From positions 1,426,001-1,490,000 of the forward strand of contig JBAOKB010000020.1 in NCBI GenBank assembly GCA_037044905.1: a DNA stretch of 64,000 nt, read 5' to 3'. The stretch's first letter is position 1; each line of letters opens with the position of its first letter. The notes below the pieces were generated by a model. That model saw only the letters and a program-made list of their open reading frames with translations. It did not search any database and was not told the origin of the DNA. Shown one piece after another: positions 19,812 to 29,299 of this stretch. Origin of the DNA: Hortaea werneckii. Lineage: Eukaryota; Ascomycota; Dothideomycetes; Mycosphaerellales; Teratosphaeriaceae. The translations under genes were made by a program, and so were the position numbers.

Positions 19812-22145
19812 TCAAGATCGGCTTTCGGGCCCGGCTCTCCCTTCGCTCGTAGCGACTGCCACAAGCGCCTCGAGTCTTCCCATGTCAGTCGCGGGATGTC
19901 GATCCTGTTGCTGCTGTTGCTGCTGTTGCTGGTGGTGATGTTGGTATTCGTGGTTGGTAGGAGGAGGGTAGAAACGAGCCGAGGGGTCGTGGCCTGTTTG
20001 AAGGGCGTAGGTATGATGAGGCGGTGGTGGTGGATGTTGCGGCTGCTGCTGTTGATAGACAGGGTGGACTTCGTGATGATGGTAAGGGGGGCCCTGTGTA
20101 GGAGGAGCAGGCTGCGCATAGTGATAGGACTGGAAGCCGGAGTCAGCCCTGATAGGCTCGGCGGGTTTGTTCGCAGAGTAAGGTACCTTGTACTGCTGCT
20201 GTTGTTGCAGCTGCTGATGCTGATGTTGAGCATGCTCCTCTGGCAGAACGCCTCCTGGCGGATAGGCTTCCTGCAAGCCGTTGGCGTGGACAATGACAGG
20301 GTGATACTCGGTGCCCTGTGAAGTCCCAGGGGTCGGAACCCCATCACTACTGCCTGAGTCTTCCGGTGAAGGGCGGTGTGACATGTAGGTCGGTTGTTGA
20401 GGTTGCTGATAAGCTTGGACAGGCCCACCGTACCATGCCTGTCTTTTGTTCCTGCGTTGGGTGACCGGTTCGGGCATAGACGCAGAATGTTGATGATGAA
20501 TGAACTGCGGAGCTATAGTTGTGGGTGGTGGTTGAGGCGGAAAGTAGCCAGGCTGAGAAGCCGCAACGGGATGCGTAGCATGCCACTGTCCTTCTACAGG
20601 AGCATTCGCAGCTGCAATATCGAGCCTTGTAATGCCCTGGTGCAAGCCAGCGTCTGAACCTCGATGCGAACTAGATGGTCTGGCATCAACCATCATCGGA
20701 CTAGTATGCTGGCGGTTATTATTGGTCGGAGGTGCGTGATCAAAGCTCTCAATGCCCGGCAGTCTCGTGACCTGACTGGCAGCAGGCTGGCCTGAAGGAG
20801 CGGGCCCTTTGTCGTCTGGCGTCTGATGGTATGATAAACCGCTCGTAGCTGGTCGCTGTGAATAGTTGGAGTAAGTCCCAGGATGCCATGTTCTCCTTCT
20901 ATACTCGAGCTCCGTCTCCGACTCTCGGCGACCATGTGAAAACACAGAATTGGTGGGGCTGCCAAACATAGTACCACTTTGCGAGAAGGTGGCAGAAGAC
21001 CCGGATGGTATTGGACTGAAATACGGAGGCGGATAAGATGCTCCGGTTGGGGCAGTCGCATATGGGTTCGCCGCCGATGGCACAGAGAGCCGTCGCCCAG
21101 GTCCATGTCGTGCACCATTATAAAAAGAAGAGCGAGATATACTGCTCGTAGGCGAGGTGAGCTCGGGCCCGAAATGAGGGCTTCCTGGTCCCGTGGAGAA
21201 TGTAGACGACGTAGGAGTTCCAGTAGGTGACCCGTTCGCATTGAAAGTATATTGCTGCGACTGCCCTGGACTTCCAGTTACGGAGTTGTACGTGTCGATC
21301 GTAGGTCTGGCACGCGCAGCTGGATCGTTACCGACAGGTGCAAGAGGTTGTGGTCTTCGTCTCGCTTCTTCGGGGTAAGCAATACTAGAAGCCGTCGACC
21401 CGACGCTAGACGATGAAAGATTCCGACTATGACCTCTACCATGCCCACCAGCTTGACTGTTCATGGTGGCAGCTCTCGATCGATTGGGCGGCCGTACTCT
21501 GTCTGTCCTGATTTGCCTTTGGAATCTCGTGCTCGTCGCCGCCAGCGAATCACCGGGTATGTCTTCATTAACATGTACAGTCTGCGCATGCTGTCGCAAG
21601 TTATCCAGGCGAGAGAACCGTCTGGAACAGTGGCATTGGAATGGCCGCTCTCCTGTATGCTTCCTGATGTGCCTGGCAAGATGCTCACTTCGGGTGAAGC
21701 TGAGATTGCAAGGTGGGAATTCCGTGCAGAAAAACCTTTGGCCCTTCTTCTTCTTGGATGGTCTTTGCGAATCGCTCGTGACGCTCTCATTGTCGGATCC
21801 ATCGTCTTCAGCCGCATTCTCGTCATCGCCCTCGGCCATGTCGACGTCCTGCTCCTCCGTCATCCTGCCTGCCCTATGCATGCTGTCTCGCTTCCGAGAT
21901 CCCTCGGGCTCTTGCGACCTCGGTTGCGGCTGCAGCGGCGTCACCGGCTCCTCAGGCAAGGCACGCTGGCCTGGTACACCGCCAAAGTCGTGCGAAGACG
22001 GAGTGGCTGGCAGCGTGTGATCGGACGAGGGCTTCGTCTCATGTTGGACGAGCTGCGGCCGCGGAGTGGTCGGGGTCTTCTGGTCGCCAGGTTGAATCTG
22101 GTCTGGCGCGGAGAGCGGAATGTCGACAGCAGAGTGTGTTGCCAT
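19812..22145 (-). CDS. Two-finger C2H2 transcription factor with polyQ/His-rich C-terminus
   Basis: A single-exon gene of 777 aa. The first ATG of the frame is at 22143-22145 (MATHSAVDIPLSAPDQIQPG). An acidic region and a KKKK patch precede two adjacent C2H2 fingers at about residues 140-163 and 171-191. The first is C-x5-C-x12-H-x3-H. The second is C-x1-C-x12-H-x4-H, with the tight CHC spacing I associate with this fungal family. The linker TGERPFQ is canonical. The finger motif TRSEHLARHIRKH resembles the Usv1/Rgm1/Msn2-like group that binds AG4-type stress elements; target DNA is inferred only. The rest is disordered, rich in S, P, Q, H and Y, and ends in a CAG/CAA-coded glutamine tract near 19905-19935. 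A 2.8 kb gene-free upstream region fits a heavily regulated gene. Confidence 0.85.
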   Translation of the reverse strand: MATHSAVDIPLSAPDQIQPGDQKTPTTPRPQLVQHETKPSSDHTLPATPSSHDFGGVPGQRALPEEPVTPLQPQPRSQEPEGSRKRDSMHRAGRMTEEQDVDMAEGDDENAAEDDGSDNESVTSDSQRPSKKKKGQRFFCTEFPPCNLSFTRSEHLARHIRKHTGERPFQCHCSRRFSRLDNLRQHAQTVHVNEDIPGDSLAATSTRFQRQIRTDRVRPPNRSRAATMNSQAGGHGRGHSRNLSSSSVGSTASSIAYPEEARRRPQPLAPVGNDPAARARPTIDTYNSVTGSPGQSQQYTFNANGSPTGTPTSSTFSTGPGSPHFGPELTSPTSSISRSSFYNGARHGPGRRLSVPSAANPYATAPTGASYPPPYFSPIPSGSSATFSQSGTMFGSPTNSVFSHGRRESETELEYRRRTWHPGTYSNYSQRPATSGLSYHQTPDDKGPAPSGQPAASQVTRLPGIESFDHAPPTNNNRQHTSPMMVDARPSSSHRGSDAGLHQGITRLDIAAANAPVEGQWHATHPVAASQPGYFPPQPPPTTIAPQFIHHQHSASMPEPVTQRRNKRQAWYGGPVQAYQQPQQPTYMSHRPSPEDSGSSDGVPTPGTSQGTEYHPVIVHANGLQEAYPPGGVLPEEHAQHQHQQLQQQQQYKVPYSANKPAEPIRADSGFQSYHYAQPAPPTQGPPYHHHEVHPVYQQQQPQHPPPPPHHTYALQTGHDPSARFYPPPTNHEYQHHHQQQQQQQQQDRHPATDMGRLEALVAVATSEGRAGPESRS

Positions 22146-24923
22146 TTGCAAACCGGTAAAGCGCTGGAGGGCCTGAGGGCGGCTTACCGCCGGGCTTGTG
22201 GGACTGACGGCACGCAGCGCTCGTGCACGTTGGTGGGGATGGGGATAGGTCGAATAATGCGATCGTTATTCATGCGGCGGTTCCGGTGCGGTCGTTATTC
22301 CTCACACTCGATTTGCCGGGAAAAGTGTACAGTAGTGTCACTGCGTTGAGGACTCGACGTTGCTGGAGCGTGCCCGCCGTTGCAAGGCTGCTAGATTCGA
22401 ATGCGCAAGGCTGGCTGGGTACAGTAGCTCCCGATCCGCGACGGCGTCGTGCGGCTAGCCCAAGTCCTGTCGCGAACAGACCGAGGCGAGAAGGCAACCC
22501 GGCATCAACAGTCGTTTACCCGTGTCTCGTCGTAATAATGATCGTATGCAACATGTATACAGACAGAGTCGAGAGTCGAGAGTCTCGCTTGGTGTGTCAG
22601 GTATAGGCACGTCCTCGGCGGTTGGTAGAGATGCGCAGATGTGACGACAACGACGACGACGCTTACCAGCGCGGCTAGCTGATAAGGCACACTGGCAGAC
22701 TGGGTGAAGCGGGCTTAGCGGCGCAGTGGTGCAGGATGCGATACTGATGGGACAGTATAAGCTCGCCACCTCACGCTTCAGATGATCGCTGACGTTAACC
22801 GCAGGCACAGGCGGCGTCAGCGGGAGTCGAAGGCACTAAAGGTGCAGTGGGACAGCAGATAGGCTGAAGAGATCTGCACCCGCGGCGGGAGGGATAAGGT
22901 AATGTCGAGTAGCAGTGTCTAGATACTCCTCCTCCCTGTACTGTACCTAGGATTGCCTCCGGGTACCTCGTGGTGACGAAACAAAAGGAAGGCAGGCTGA
23001 GGCAGGGTGGGGGCCCTGGGGCGTCAAGAGGGGAGCAGCAGGGCTATACGGTATCGATATGCGAGGGGGGTGGAGGGATGAGGCACGAGGCTTTCCGCTA
23101 ATCAGGTGCTTGTGCGCGCATAGCGCAAGATCGCGTTAGAGCCCAGCGTTGATCCCGGCAGAGGACAGCCAACGGTAGAACGTCTGCTGCCCGTTCTGAC
23201 TTCTGACGTTTGATGAACCGTAGAACCCGGGCGGCAGAACCAGCGACGCCGGTAGAACGGCATACAATATTAGGTGCGCGATCGTTGGTTCGATGGCAAG
23301 GTTTGCTCGTTCCTTGCGGTAAAACCGACAACAACGCCCCGATTGCACCGCCCATGACGACGACAGTACTCGCCCACCCGGAAGACTTCGGCATCCAGCC
23401 AACCCATCCATCCAGTGCGTGACCAGCCAGATAGACGGACACGCCTCCATCAGCCCTTCACCGAGTGGCTGCACGACAAGTGCTTGGCTTTCCCGTGATG
23501 GTGGGGTACCTCTGCTACATCTTGGTACCTTTCGCCTACCCGCAAGTCAAAGGGCAATTTGATCCACTCATAATAAGCAGGCACAATTCAGGTACCACAT
23601 GCTGCTCAGCTCAAACAGCAGGAAATGGTAAAACAGATCAATAGTCTGGCATTCCACCCCTCGTCGCACACCCATTCTTGTCATTACGATTGCCCAGGAC
23701 CCAAGGGCATTGGGAACGACCGTGTGTCTCCTCTGGTACTGAGAGGTACCACCGACATCATGACTTTTTCTTAAATGCCGTTGCCCAGCGAGTCGCGAAT
23801 ATCGTGACCTTCCCCATGCCGCGATAACCTATATTCCGCTGGAGAGAGAGAGGGGGACCCACGCCCCACACACACAAAGAAACCGAGCCGTCTATGTAAT
23901 AAGGCGGTCGGTGTACGATCACATGTCAGGAACGACACAGACTGCGTTTGGCGCCAGCAAGCATGATGAAATCAAACAGCTTCCAACCTTGGCCCTGACG
24001 ACCATGAGTCGACTAGGGATAGTCAGCTCTTTGATGAGAGTGTTGTATGTCTATGTGTATGTTCCTCGCCCAAACCTCCTACATATTATCCCTCGCGACC
24101 CGCTCTCAGCATTATCATCGCTAAGCAGAAGGCTACCACCCTGAAAAAGATGACGGTCTAGGTTAATCCGGCCGCAAAGGTCCAATCAGGCACAGCACTT
24201 TGGGAGGCGGGACCCTTATTATGCACGTCGGTCGCATGGGGGGTGGGTGTGCACGCTAACGCAGCTGCTGGGGCGAGAAAGCTGCTTTGCATGGCGCATG
24301 TGCGTGACCGCGCTTCCTTCTCATGCAAGGTACGTATAGGAAAAAAGAACGGCCTCGAACCCCCCCGGACGTAAATTGCAAGATAATAGCGTGGGGAAGA
24401 AAGATCGACCTTATCAACGATATCATATATTAATTGTAAGTTTGTAATCGTTGTCGCGAGCTGCAAATGTTTTCGTTATTAGGTGTATCTCTCTCTGTAT
24501 GTGCGCTGTAATGAGCAGGCAGAGGATCCAGGATAGAGAACAGCGGTGATACTGGCGCCGAGTTGCAACTCGATCTCCACCAATGTTGGGACATGGCGAA
24601 AAAAAAGAAAAAAGGAAAAAGAAATCAAAAATCTGCCCTTGCTTCTCAACACCTGACTTCCTTACAGATATTGTTTCTGACAAAGAGGGATGCAACACAG
24701 TATGGTATCGTAAATTCATTGTCAACACTACGTACGTCGCATGGTAACCGATGGATATACCGCCAAACCGTCAAAATCACGCATCGTCAACATGGCGCTC
24801 TGCAAACAGAAGAGCCAAGCCCGGGCCAGTCTTCTCTCAAAGCCCCCCTAAACGCCCCAAGAACCCACCCCCTGGTATTGATTGCCACCCGCGTGCTGTT
24901 CCGCGCTATCGTCGTCCCTTCCT
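22146..24923. promoter_or_regulatory. Long gene-free region upstream of the C2H2 regulator
   Basis: About 2.8 kb separates the C2H2 start from the stop of VID27, in the same orientation. No open frame here looks like a protein. The GGTACC palindrome recurs at about 22971, 23505, 23524, 23591 and 23741. A CCTAGG site lies at 22946 and short purine tracts occur around 23840-23880. The region most likely carries the promoter and a long 5' UTR of the regulator at its left end and the 3' UTR of VID27 at its right end. A non-coding RNA cannot be excluded from sequence alone. Confidence 0.5.
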
Positions 24924-27383
24924 CTAGTAAGGCGAATTGACAATATCCGACTTACTCAGATAGCTGCCCCTGCCCGTCTTCCGCCTCGGCGTCGCAGGCG
25001 GCGCCATAATACTCTCCCTGGTCGGCCTCTGCAGCGCCCTACGCGCCACCATATCGACCTCGTTCGGCAGCGCGACGACGATGTTCTTGTCGCTGCCCCA
25101 GCGGAAATTGTCCGCTTTGATCTCCTCGCTGTACCGCTTGATGCTGTAGGGGTCCTTGCGGCCTTGTAGGACTTTCTTCAGCGACCAGGTGACGACGAAG
25201 GGACCCGTGGCGGTGATGATGGTCGTTTCTTCTTTGCCTTCGCCGGTGTTGAAGCGGGCGGGGGTGAAGGAAAGGGGTTGTTTGGTCTCGTGCTGGAACT
25301 GCGCAACGTGGGATGGAGTGAGGGCCAGACGGCGCGGCTGGGGCTTGTTGTCTTTGGCGAAGGCCTTTTCGAATCCAAGCTTGCCTTCGTTCTTGCCCTC
25401 TTTCTGGAGGGAGTCGATGAGCAGGAGATAGGTACGTGTCGTGGCAAGTACCCAGCGACCATCAGCTGAGACGTCCAGGCCGATGATAGGATCGCCAAGA
25501 GCGGGAAGAGCAGTTTTCGCGTTGATGCCCAGGCGATCAAACATGCGGATGTCACCCTTATTCGACGCCACAGCGATATAGCCTTTCTCAGTGGTGGCAG
25601 CAGCAGAGAAGTCGTTCTTGCTGGTGTACTGCTTCAGCTCGCTGTCGACCAACTTACTGCCTGCCAGACGCGGATCGATACGGTAGAGAGCGTTTTTGCT
25701 CAGACCCAGGAAAGTCTGCTCGTCGGTCTGCTGGGCGAACTTGTTCTCGGGCGCATAGACATGCACCGGAATGTCGTCGTGCACCTTCCACTCATCAACG
25801 ACCTTGCCGTACTCCAGATCCATGCGATAAAGGCTGTTCGGATCGTGCTCATTCTGAAGGACCATGTCACGATCTCCAGCGTGCAACATGACCTTCTTGG
25901 GTGCGAAGGCTTTGCCCTTGGGCGTTGCCACTTTGTTAATAGAAGTGCTGAACTCAAGATGGTTGTCAGGCGTGTGCTTGAACACACCAATCTTGTCGCC
26001 GCGAACGACAAAAGAACGATCAACCTTTGAGCCGACCGCGAGCTGGCTGTTGACGTTGCCATCCGCGTCACGGCCGAGGTCGACCTCATCTTCCTCTTCG
26101 TCTTCGTCGTACTCTTCCTGGCGTGGGCCGGCGTGCGCATCTTCGTACTCCTCCTCCTCTTCTTCATCCTCCTCTGCTGCTTCGCGTTCCCGTTCGTCAT
26201 CCCGCGTCGAGTCCTCCAGCACGAGATCATTGAACGCGTCAAGCACGTAATCTCTCTCCGCATCTTTCACCGCCTTTTGCCATTTGTTCTGATTCAAGTG
26301 CTCCCACAATGCCTGCATCAGACCTTCTTGAAACCGCTCTTCTGTCTCCCTATCCTTGAATTTCAATAGCCATGAGTATGCCGAGCCATCATCAGTGTAA
26401 TGGTTGAAGATAAAGCTCAAGTACTCAAAGTTGAACACAGGATTGATGTCGGGCACCACGCCCTGACCTAGCCATTGTTTTCTGTCCCCTGAGATTTGTA
26501 GCCAGTAGTTCCAGCTTCCCACCTCGAATACTTCAGCTTGCACATCCTCATCTTGCAGAATGAAGGTACCCGACTGGAAGTCGAAAAGGTGAAGCTCCGC
26601 CTGCTCTTTTGTCAAGATCTCGCGGCTCTCTGGCGCAGCGCGAGCAGCTGGCGCCTTCGTCGGGGTCTGCTCGACCTGCTTCTGTGGAGTCGCCGACTCC
26701 TTGGCTGAGATTCTTGCCATATCGGAATCACTGATACTATCTGGATCGCGGATATCGTTCAGCGACCTAGTCGCTGCGGGCGAAGGGGAGGTGGTTGGTG
26801 ACCTCACTGGGGTCGAAACCGGGCTCGCCTCTGGTATCGGGGGCTCGTCCTCGAACGCGAACTCCTGCAAGTCTTGCTCGGACGCTTGCTGGTGCGGCTT
26901 GCGATATTTTCGCTCGTACTGGCACTGTGCAGCCACCAACTCAAAGCTCGCAGCGGTCTCAGGTCGAACAGATGCGTCTGCGACAAACTCAAACAGGTCA
27001 CCCTGATCGCCCGACAAGTCTCGCCAAGCAAGCACGGTTTGACCGTCCTCGTTCAAGCTTGCACGGAAGTGGAGCTCCTCGTCAAGCAGGAAGGTCTTCT
27101 CGTCCTTATCTCCAAGTCCGCCTTCTACTTCGTCCTCTTCGCCCTCCTCTGCCAGTAGTTCCGCCTCTCCTTCTTCGTATGCGCGTTGAACGACAAGTTG
27201 ATACTGAAAGTCCTGACCAGTCCGTCGAATATACGCGGCCGCGTCCTTGAATAGTAGCTCGCTGTAGCCTTTGATGGAGTCCGGGCGAACCAGGAAGAGA
27301 GCACCTGCGGGGAGCTCGACGATGTTCTCACCTTTGGATGAGTTGCCGAAGAGATACGAGGAAAGACTCTTGAGCGCGAACAT
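24924..27383 (-). CDS. VID27: Vid27, vacuolar import and degradation protein
   Basis: A single-exon gene of 819 aa; the ATG is at 27381-27383 (MFALKSLSSYLFGNSSKGEN). The N-terminus carries the Vid27 PH-like part, with segments such as ELPAGALFLVRPDSIKGYSE and the WNYWLQISGDRKQWLGQGV stretch. A strongly acidic Glu/Asp linker lies at about residues 375-425. The C-terminal half (VGSKVDRSFVVRGDKIGVFK, then GYIAVASNKGDIRMFDRLG and PIIGLDVSADGRWVLATT) is the WD40-like beta-propeller that defines the family. Yeast VID27 came from screens for proteins needed to degrade fructose-1,6-bisphosphatase by vesicle import to the vacuole. Its biochemical role is not established. The C-terminus ends with a basic GRGSYLSKSDIVNSPY tail. 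Length is as expected. Confidence 0.92.
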   Translation of the reverse strand: MFALKSLSSYLFGNSSKGENIVELPAGALFLVRPDSIKGYSELLFKDAAAYIRRTGQDFQYQLVVQRAYEEGEAELLAEEGEEDEVEGGLGDKDEKTFLLDEELHFRASLNEDGQTVLAWRDLSGDQGDLFEFVADASVRPETAASFELVAAQCQYERKYRKPHQQASEQDLQEFAFEDEPPIPEASPVSTPVRSPTTSPSPAATRSLNDIRDPDSISDSDMARISAKESATPQKQVEQTPTKAPAARAAPESREILTKEQAELHLFDFQSGTFILQDEDVQAEVFEVGSWNYWLQISGDRKQWLGQGVVPDINPVFNFEYLSFIFNHYTDDGSAYSWLLKFKDRETEERFQEGLMQALWEHLNQNKWQKAVKDAERDYVLDAFNDLVLEDSTRDDEREREAAEEDEEEEEEYEDAHAGPRQEEYDEDEEEDEVDLGRDADGNVNSQLAVGSKVDRSFVVRGDKIGVFKHTPDNHLEFSTSINKVATPKGKAFAPKKVMLHAGDRDMVLQNEHDPNSLYRMDLEYGKVVDEWKVHDDIPVHVYAPENKFAQQTDEQTFLGLSKNALYRIDPRLAGSKLVDSELKQYTSKNDFSAAATTEKGYIAVASNKGDIRMFDRLGINAKTALPALGDPIIGLDVSADGRWVLATTRTYLLLIDSLQKEGKNEGKLGFEKAFAKDNKPQPRRLALTPSHVAQFQHETKQPLSFTPARFNTGEGKEETTIITATGPFVVTWSLKKVLQGRKDPYSIKRYSEEIKADNFRWGSDKNIVVALPNEVDMVARRALQRPTRESIMAPPATPRRKTGRGSYLSKSDIVNSPY

Positions 27384-27932
27384 GCTTCAGTGACGTCGAC
27401 CAGTATTGTCGCGCATCACGAGGACAGCTGGCTGGATTTAAAGGAAGCAAGTAATAAAGCGTCTAGAACAACGACGGGATGTGTTTGATTCGGGCAAGTC
27501 ACAAATAAACCCCACTTTCATCATTCACTTCCCGTCCCGCCCCCCGGGCCGTCCAACAGGGTGCACTGAATTTCTGCCTGAGGCATTTAATGGCTTCCTG
27601 TCCTTCCTAGGTACTGGAGGTACTACCTAGGTCGGTATGTTACTGTAACTCCCGGTCGTTGATACATAGTAATGATCAATCTTGGTGAAATACGACGACT
27701 ACCTATGAGAAAACGAATGGCATGCGAAAGTGATTATGTTGGAGGACCGAGAGAAACGATGTGGTCAAGTCGATCATAGCCGACCAACGACCGAAACTTT
27801 ACTGCATAAGATATCCAGAAGCACAAGTCATACATTCTGTGTCATCATGACTATCTTCAACAAAGTAAACGAGTGTCTGTTGTAACTCGTCCGGTGCCAT
27901 CATCCCTGCCCATTCACTTTGTCAAACAAAGC
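27384..27932. promoter_or_regulatory. VID27 upstream region and THI4 3' region, 549 bp
   Basis: Upstream of VID27 there are two CCTAGG hexamers 20 bp apart (27606 and 27626) inside the degenerate run CTAGGTACTGGAGGTACTAC. A C-rich tract lies at 27527-27550. The left part should hold the VID27 promoter, and the part next to 27932 the THI4 3' UTR. No coding sequence is seen. Confidence 0.5.
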
Positions 27933-29031
27933 TTAAGCGCCTACCTTGACACCCTTAGTCTCCGGCTCAGCGCACTCAGCGCGGCGCTGCTCGAAGACCT
28001 TGAGCGCCTCCTCAGCAGCCTTGACACCGCTCAGAGCCATGGCGCCGAACGTCGGGCCCATGCGGTTGGCGCCGTCAACCTCAGACAATTCCATACCGCC
28101 GATGATCAGGCCAGGGGCGATCTCGCGAGTGCCCTTGACGATGGCATCCTCGGCGGTGTTCATGTCAAGGCCGCGCATGCCACCAAGGGTCGGGAGGTTG
28201 TCGTGCTTCATGGAGACGAGACGCTTGGCGGAGAAGGCGCCGAAGGGGCCTATTGAGTGTTAACAATGAGCATGACCAGGAGGCTCAACAGTGTTAAAGC
28301 TTACCATCGTGGCCAGTAGTGGAGATGATGATCGGAGCATTGATCGTGTTCGGGTCCATGCAAGACTGGTCGTCGTGGTGCATGCTGACCAAGGTCCAGT
28401 TGGTGACGACACCGGCCAGACGGATGTTGCCAGCGCCGTCAGTGCGGGTGATAAGATCTTCAACTGCAGTGGCGTTGAACAGCTTGACATTCGGGAACTG
28501 CAAGACCTTGGACAGCACGGTGCTAGTGAAGAGAGCAGCGTGCTTGACCACAACGAAATTGGCGTCAGGGCCCTCGTCCTCGTACGGAATACCGAGCTCG
28601 CGCAAGAATGCGTCGGCGGGCTTGCGCATGACCATGGCACTGAAGAGCTGACCTCCGAGCCAGGCACCGCCGCCAGGAGCAACACCGGCCTCAATGATGG
28701 CAATCTTGAGGTCCGGGCGGGCCTTGGCCAAAACGTAGGCAGTCGACAGACCGCAGCTACCGGCACCCACAATGACAATGTCACTCTCAGCGTAGCGGTC
28801 CAAGTCCGTGAAATAGCGACGGGTCATTGCACGCGAGACCTGGCTTTCACGGATGGGGTTGAAGCGGAAGTCAGACCACTTGCCCGCCATCTCCTCGATG
28901 GTCTGTGGCTTCGTAGCGCCGCCAACTGGCACACTGGTAGTGTGCGGCATAGTTGCCATCTTCGCAGTTGGGATGGTGGTGGTGGTAGAGCCGTTGGTGG
29001 CAGGCTCATACATGGCAGCTGGTGGAGACAT
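27933..29031 (-). CDS. THI4: Thiamine thiazole synthase (suicide thiazole synthase)
   Basis: Two exons, 29031-28305 and 28249-27933, with a 55 nt GT-AG intron; the product is 347 aa. Thi4 makes the thiazole half of thiamine (ADP-thiazole) from NAD+ and glycine. The yeast enzyme donates sulfur from its own cysteine and works only once. Here that cysteine is present: Cys224 in the motif HHDDQSCMDPNTINAP. The dinucleotide-binding loop GAGSCG is at residues 89-94 and the glycine-rich PGGGAWLGGQLFSAM segment at about 119-133. The intron joins GHDG to PFGAF without changing conserved sequence. The leader holds a TPP aptamer (annotated separately), so thiamine status should repress expression through RNA processing. 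Confidence 0.95.
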
Positions 29032-29287
29032 CTTGGGAGTATCGGGGTCGTTGATTAGCGACTACATTTGTCAGTTGGGTCTGCCATACGCGGTCAGGGT
29101 AGGGCATGATGAAGCATGGATTCTTTCGCTGGTATTATCCAGAAGATCAAGTTCGGCCGTATAATCTCAGAACGAACGCCTTGATGTGCGCTACATCTTC
29201 TCCTGGCGGTGCATGTGCACCCAGGGTGGAGGAAGTAGTCGACAACATCATGAAACGCCGAACACCGGCTCATGCATCATCGTTTAC
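29032..29287 (-). other. Candidate 5' UTR intron carrying the TPP aptamer
   Basis: A GTAAAC donor starts at 29287 and a second, GTATCA, at 29296. On the other side a branch-like GCTAAT lies about 20 nt before a CCCAAG that abuts the THI4 ATG at 29031. An upstream ACTGAC-x-TGTAG pair offers another acceptor near 29056. Splicing from 29287 to 29032 would remove 256 nt, including the whole aptamer. This layout matches the known fungal THI4/NMT1 mechanism. The exact sites are inferred from consensus, not from transcripts. Confidence 0.5.
29105..29205 (-). ncRNA. TPP riboswitch in the THI4 leader
   Basis: Read on the minus strand, the stretch contains the invariant core of the thiamine pyrophosphate aptamer. 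CTGAGATTATAC lies at 29159-29170, the GAACTTGATC element at about 29144-29153, and CTGGATAATACCAGCGAAAG at 29122-29141. These are the pyrimidine-sensing and pyrophosphate-sensing arms of the THI box, in correct order and spacing. A perfect GATGT-AGCGC-ACATC hairpin lies about 17 nt upstream (29187-29201) and suits the variable P3 arm. The aptamer sits about 75 nt before the THI4 ATG. Known fungal TPP riboswitches act by changing 5' UTR splicing, and candidate donors lie just upstream. Outer boundaries (P1) are approximate. Confidence 0.93.
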
Positions 29288-29290
29288 CAT
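29270..29290 (-). CDS. 7-codon upstream ORF in the THI4 leader
   Basis: ATG-GTA-AAC-GAT-GAT-GCA-TGA lies upstream of the aptamer. The GT of the second codon is also the first base pair of a candidate 5' splice site (ATG|GTAAAC), so splicing there would destroy the uORF and leave the ATG. Retention would keep a short uORF that could lower THI4 translation. It is far too short to call a functional peptide; it is listed because of its regulatory position. Confidence 0.4.
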   Translation of the reverse strand: MVNDDA

Positions 29291-29299
29291 TGATACCTT

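Noticed and set aside
24340..24440. B-box-like GGTTCGAGGCC followed by a T run on the minus strand, resembling a tRNA end
   Set aside because: No acceptor or T-arm pairing can be formed and no A box or anticodon arm lies at the right distance.
28291..29058. 255-codon plus-strand frame
   Set aside because: It is wholly antisense to THI4, whose protein is unmistakable; codon bias of the real gene explains the open frame.
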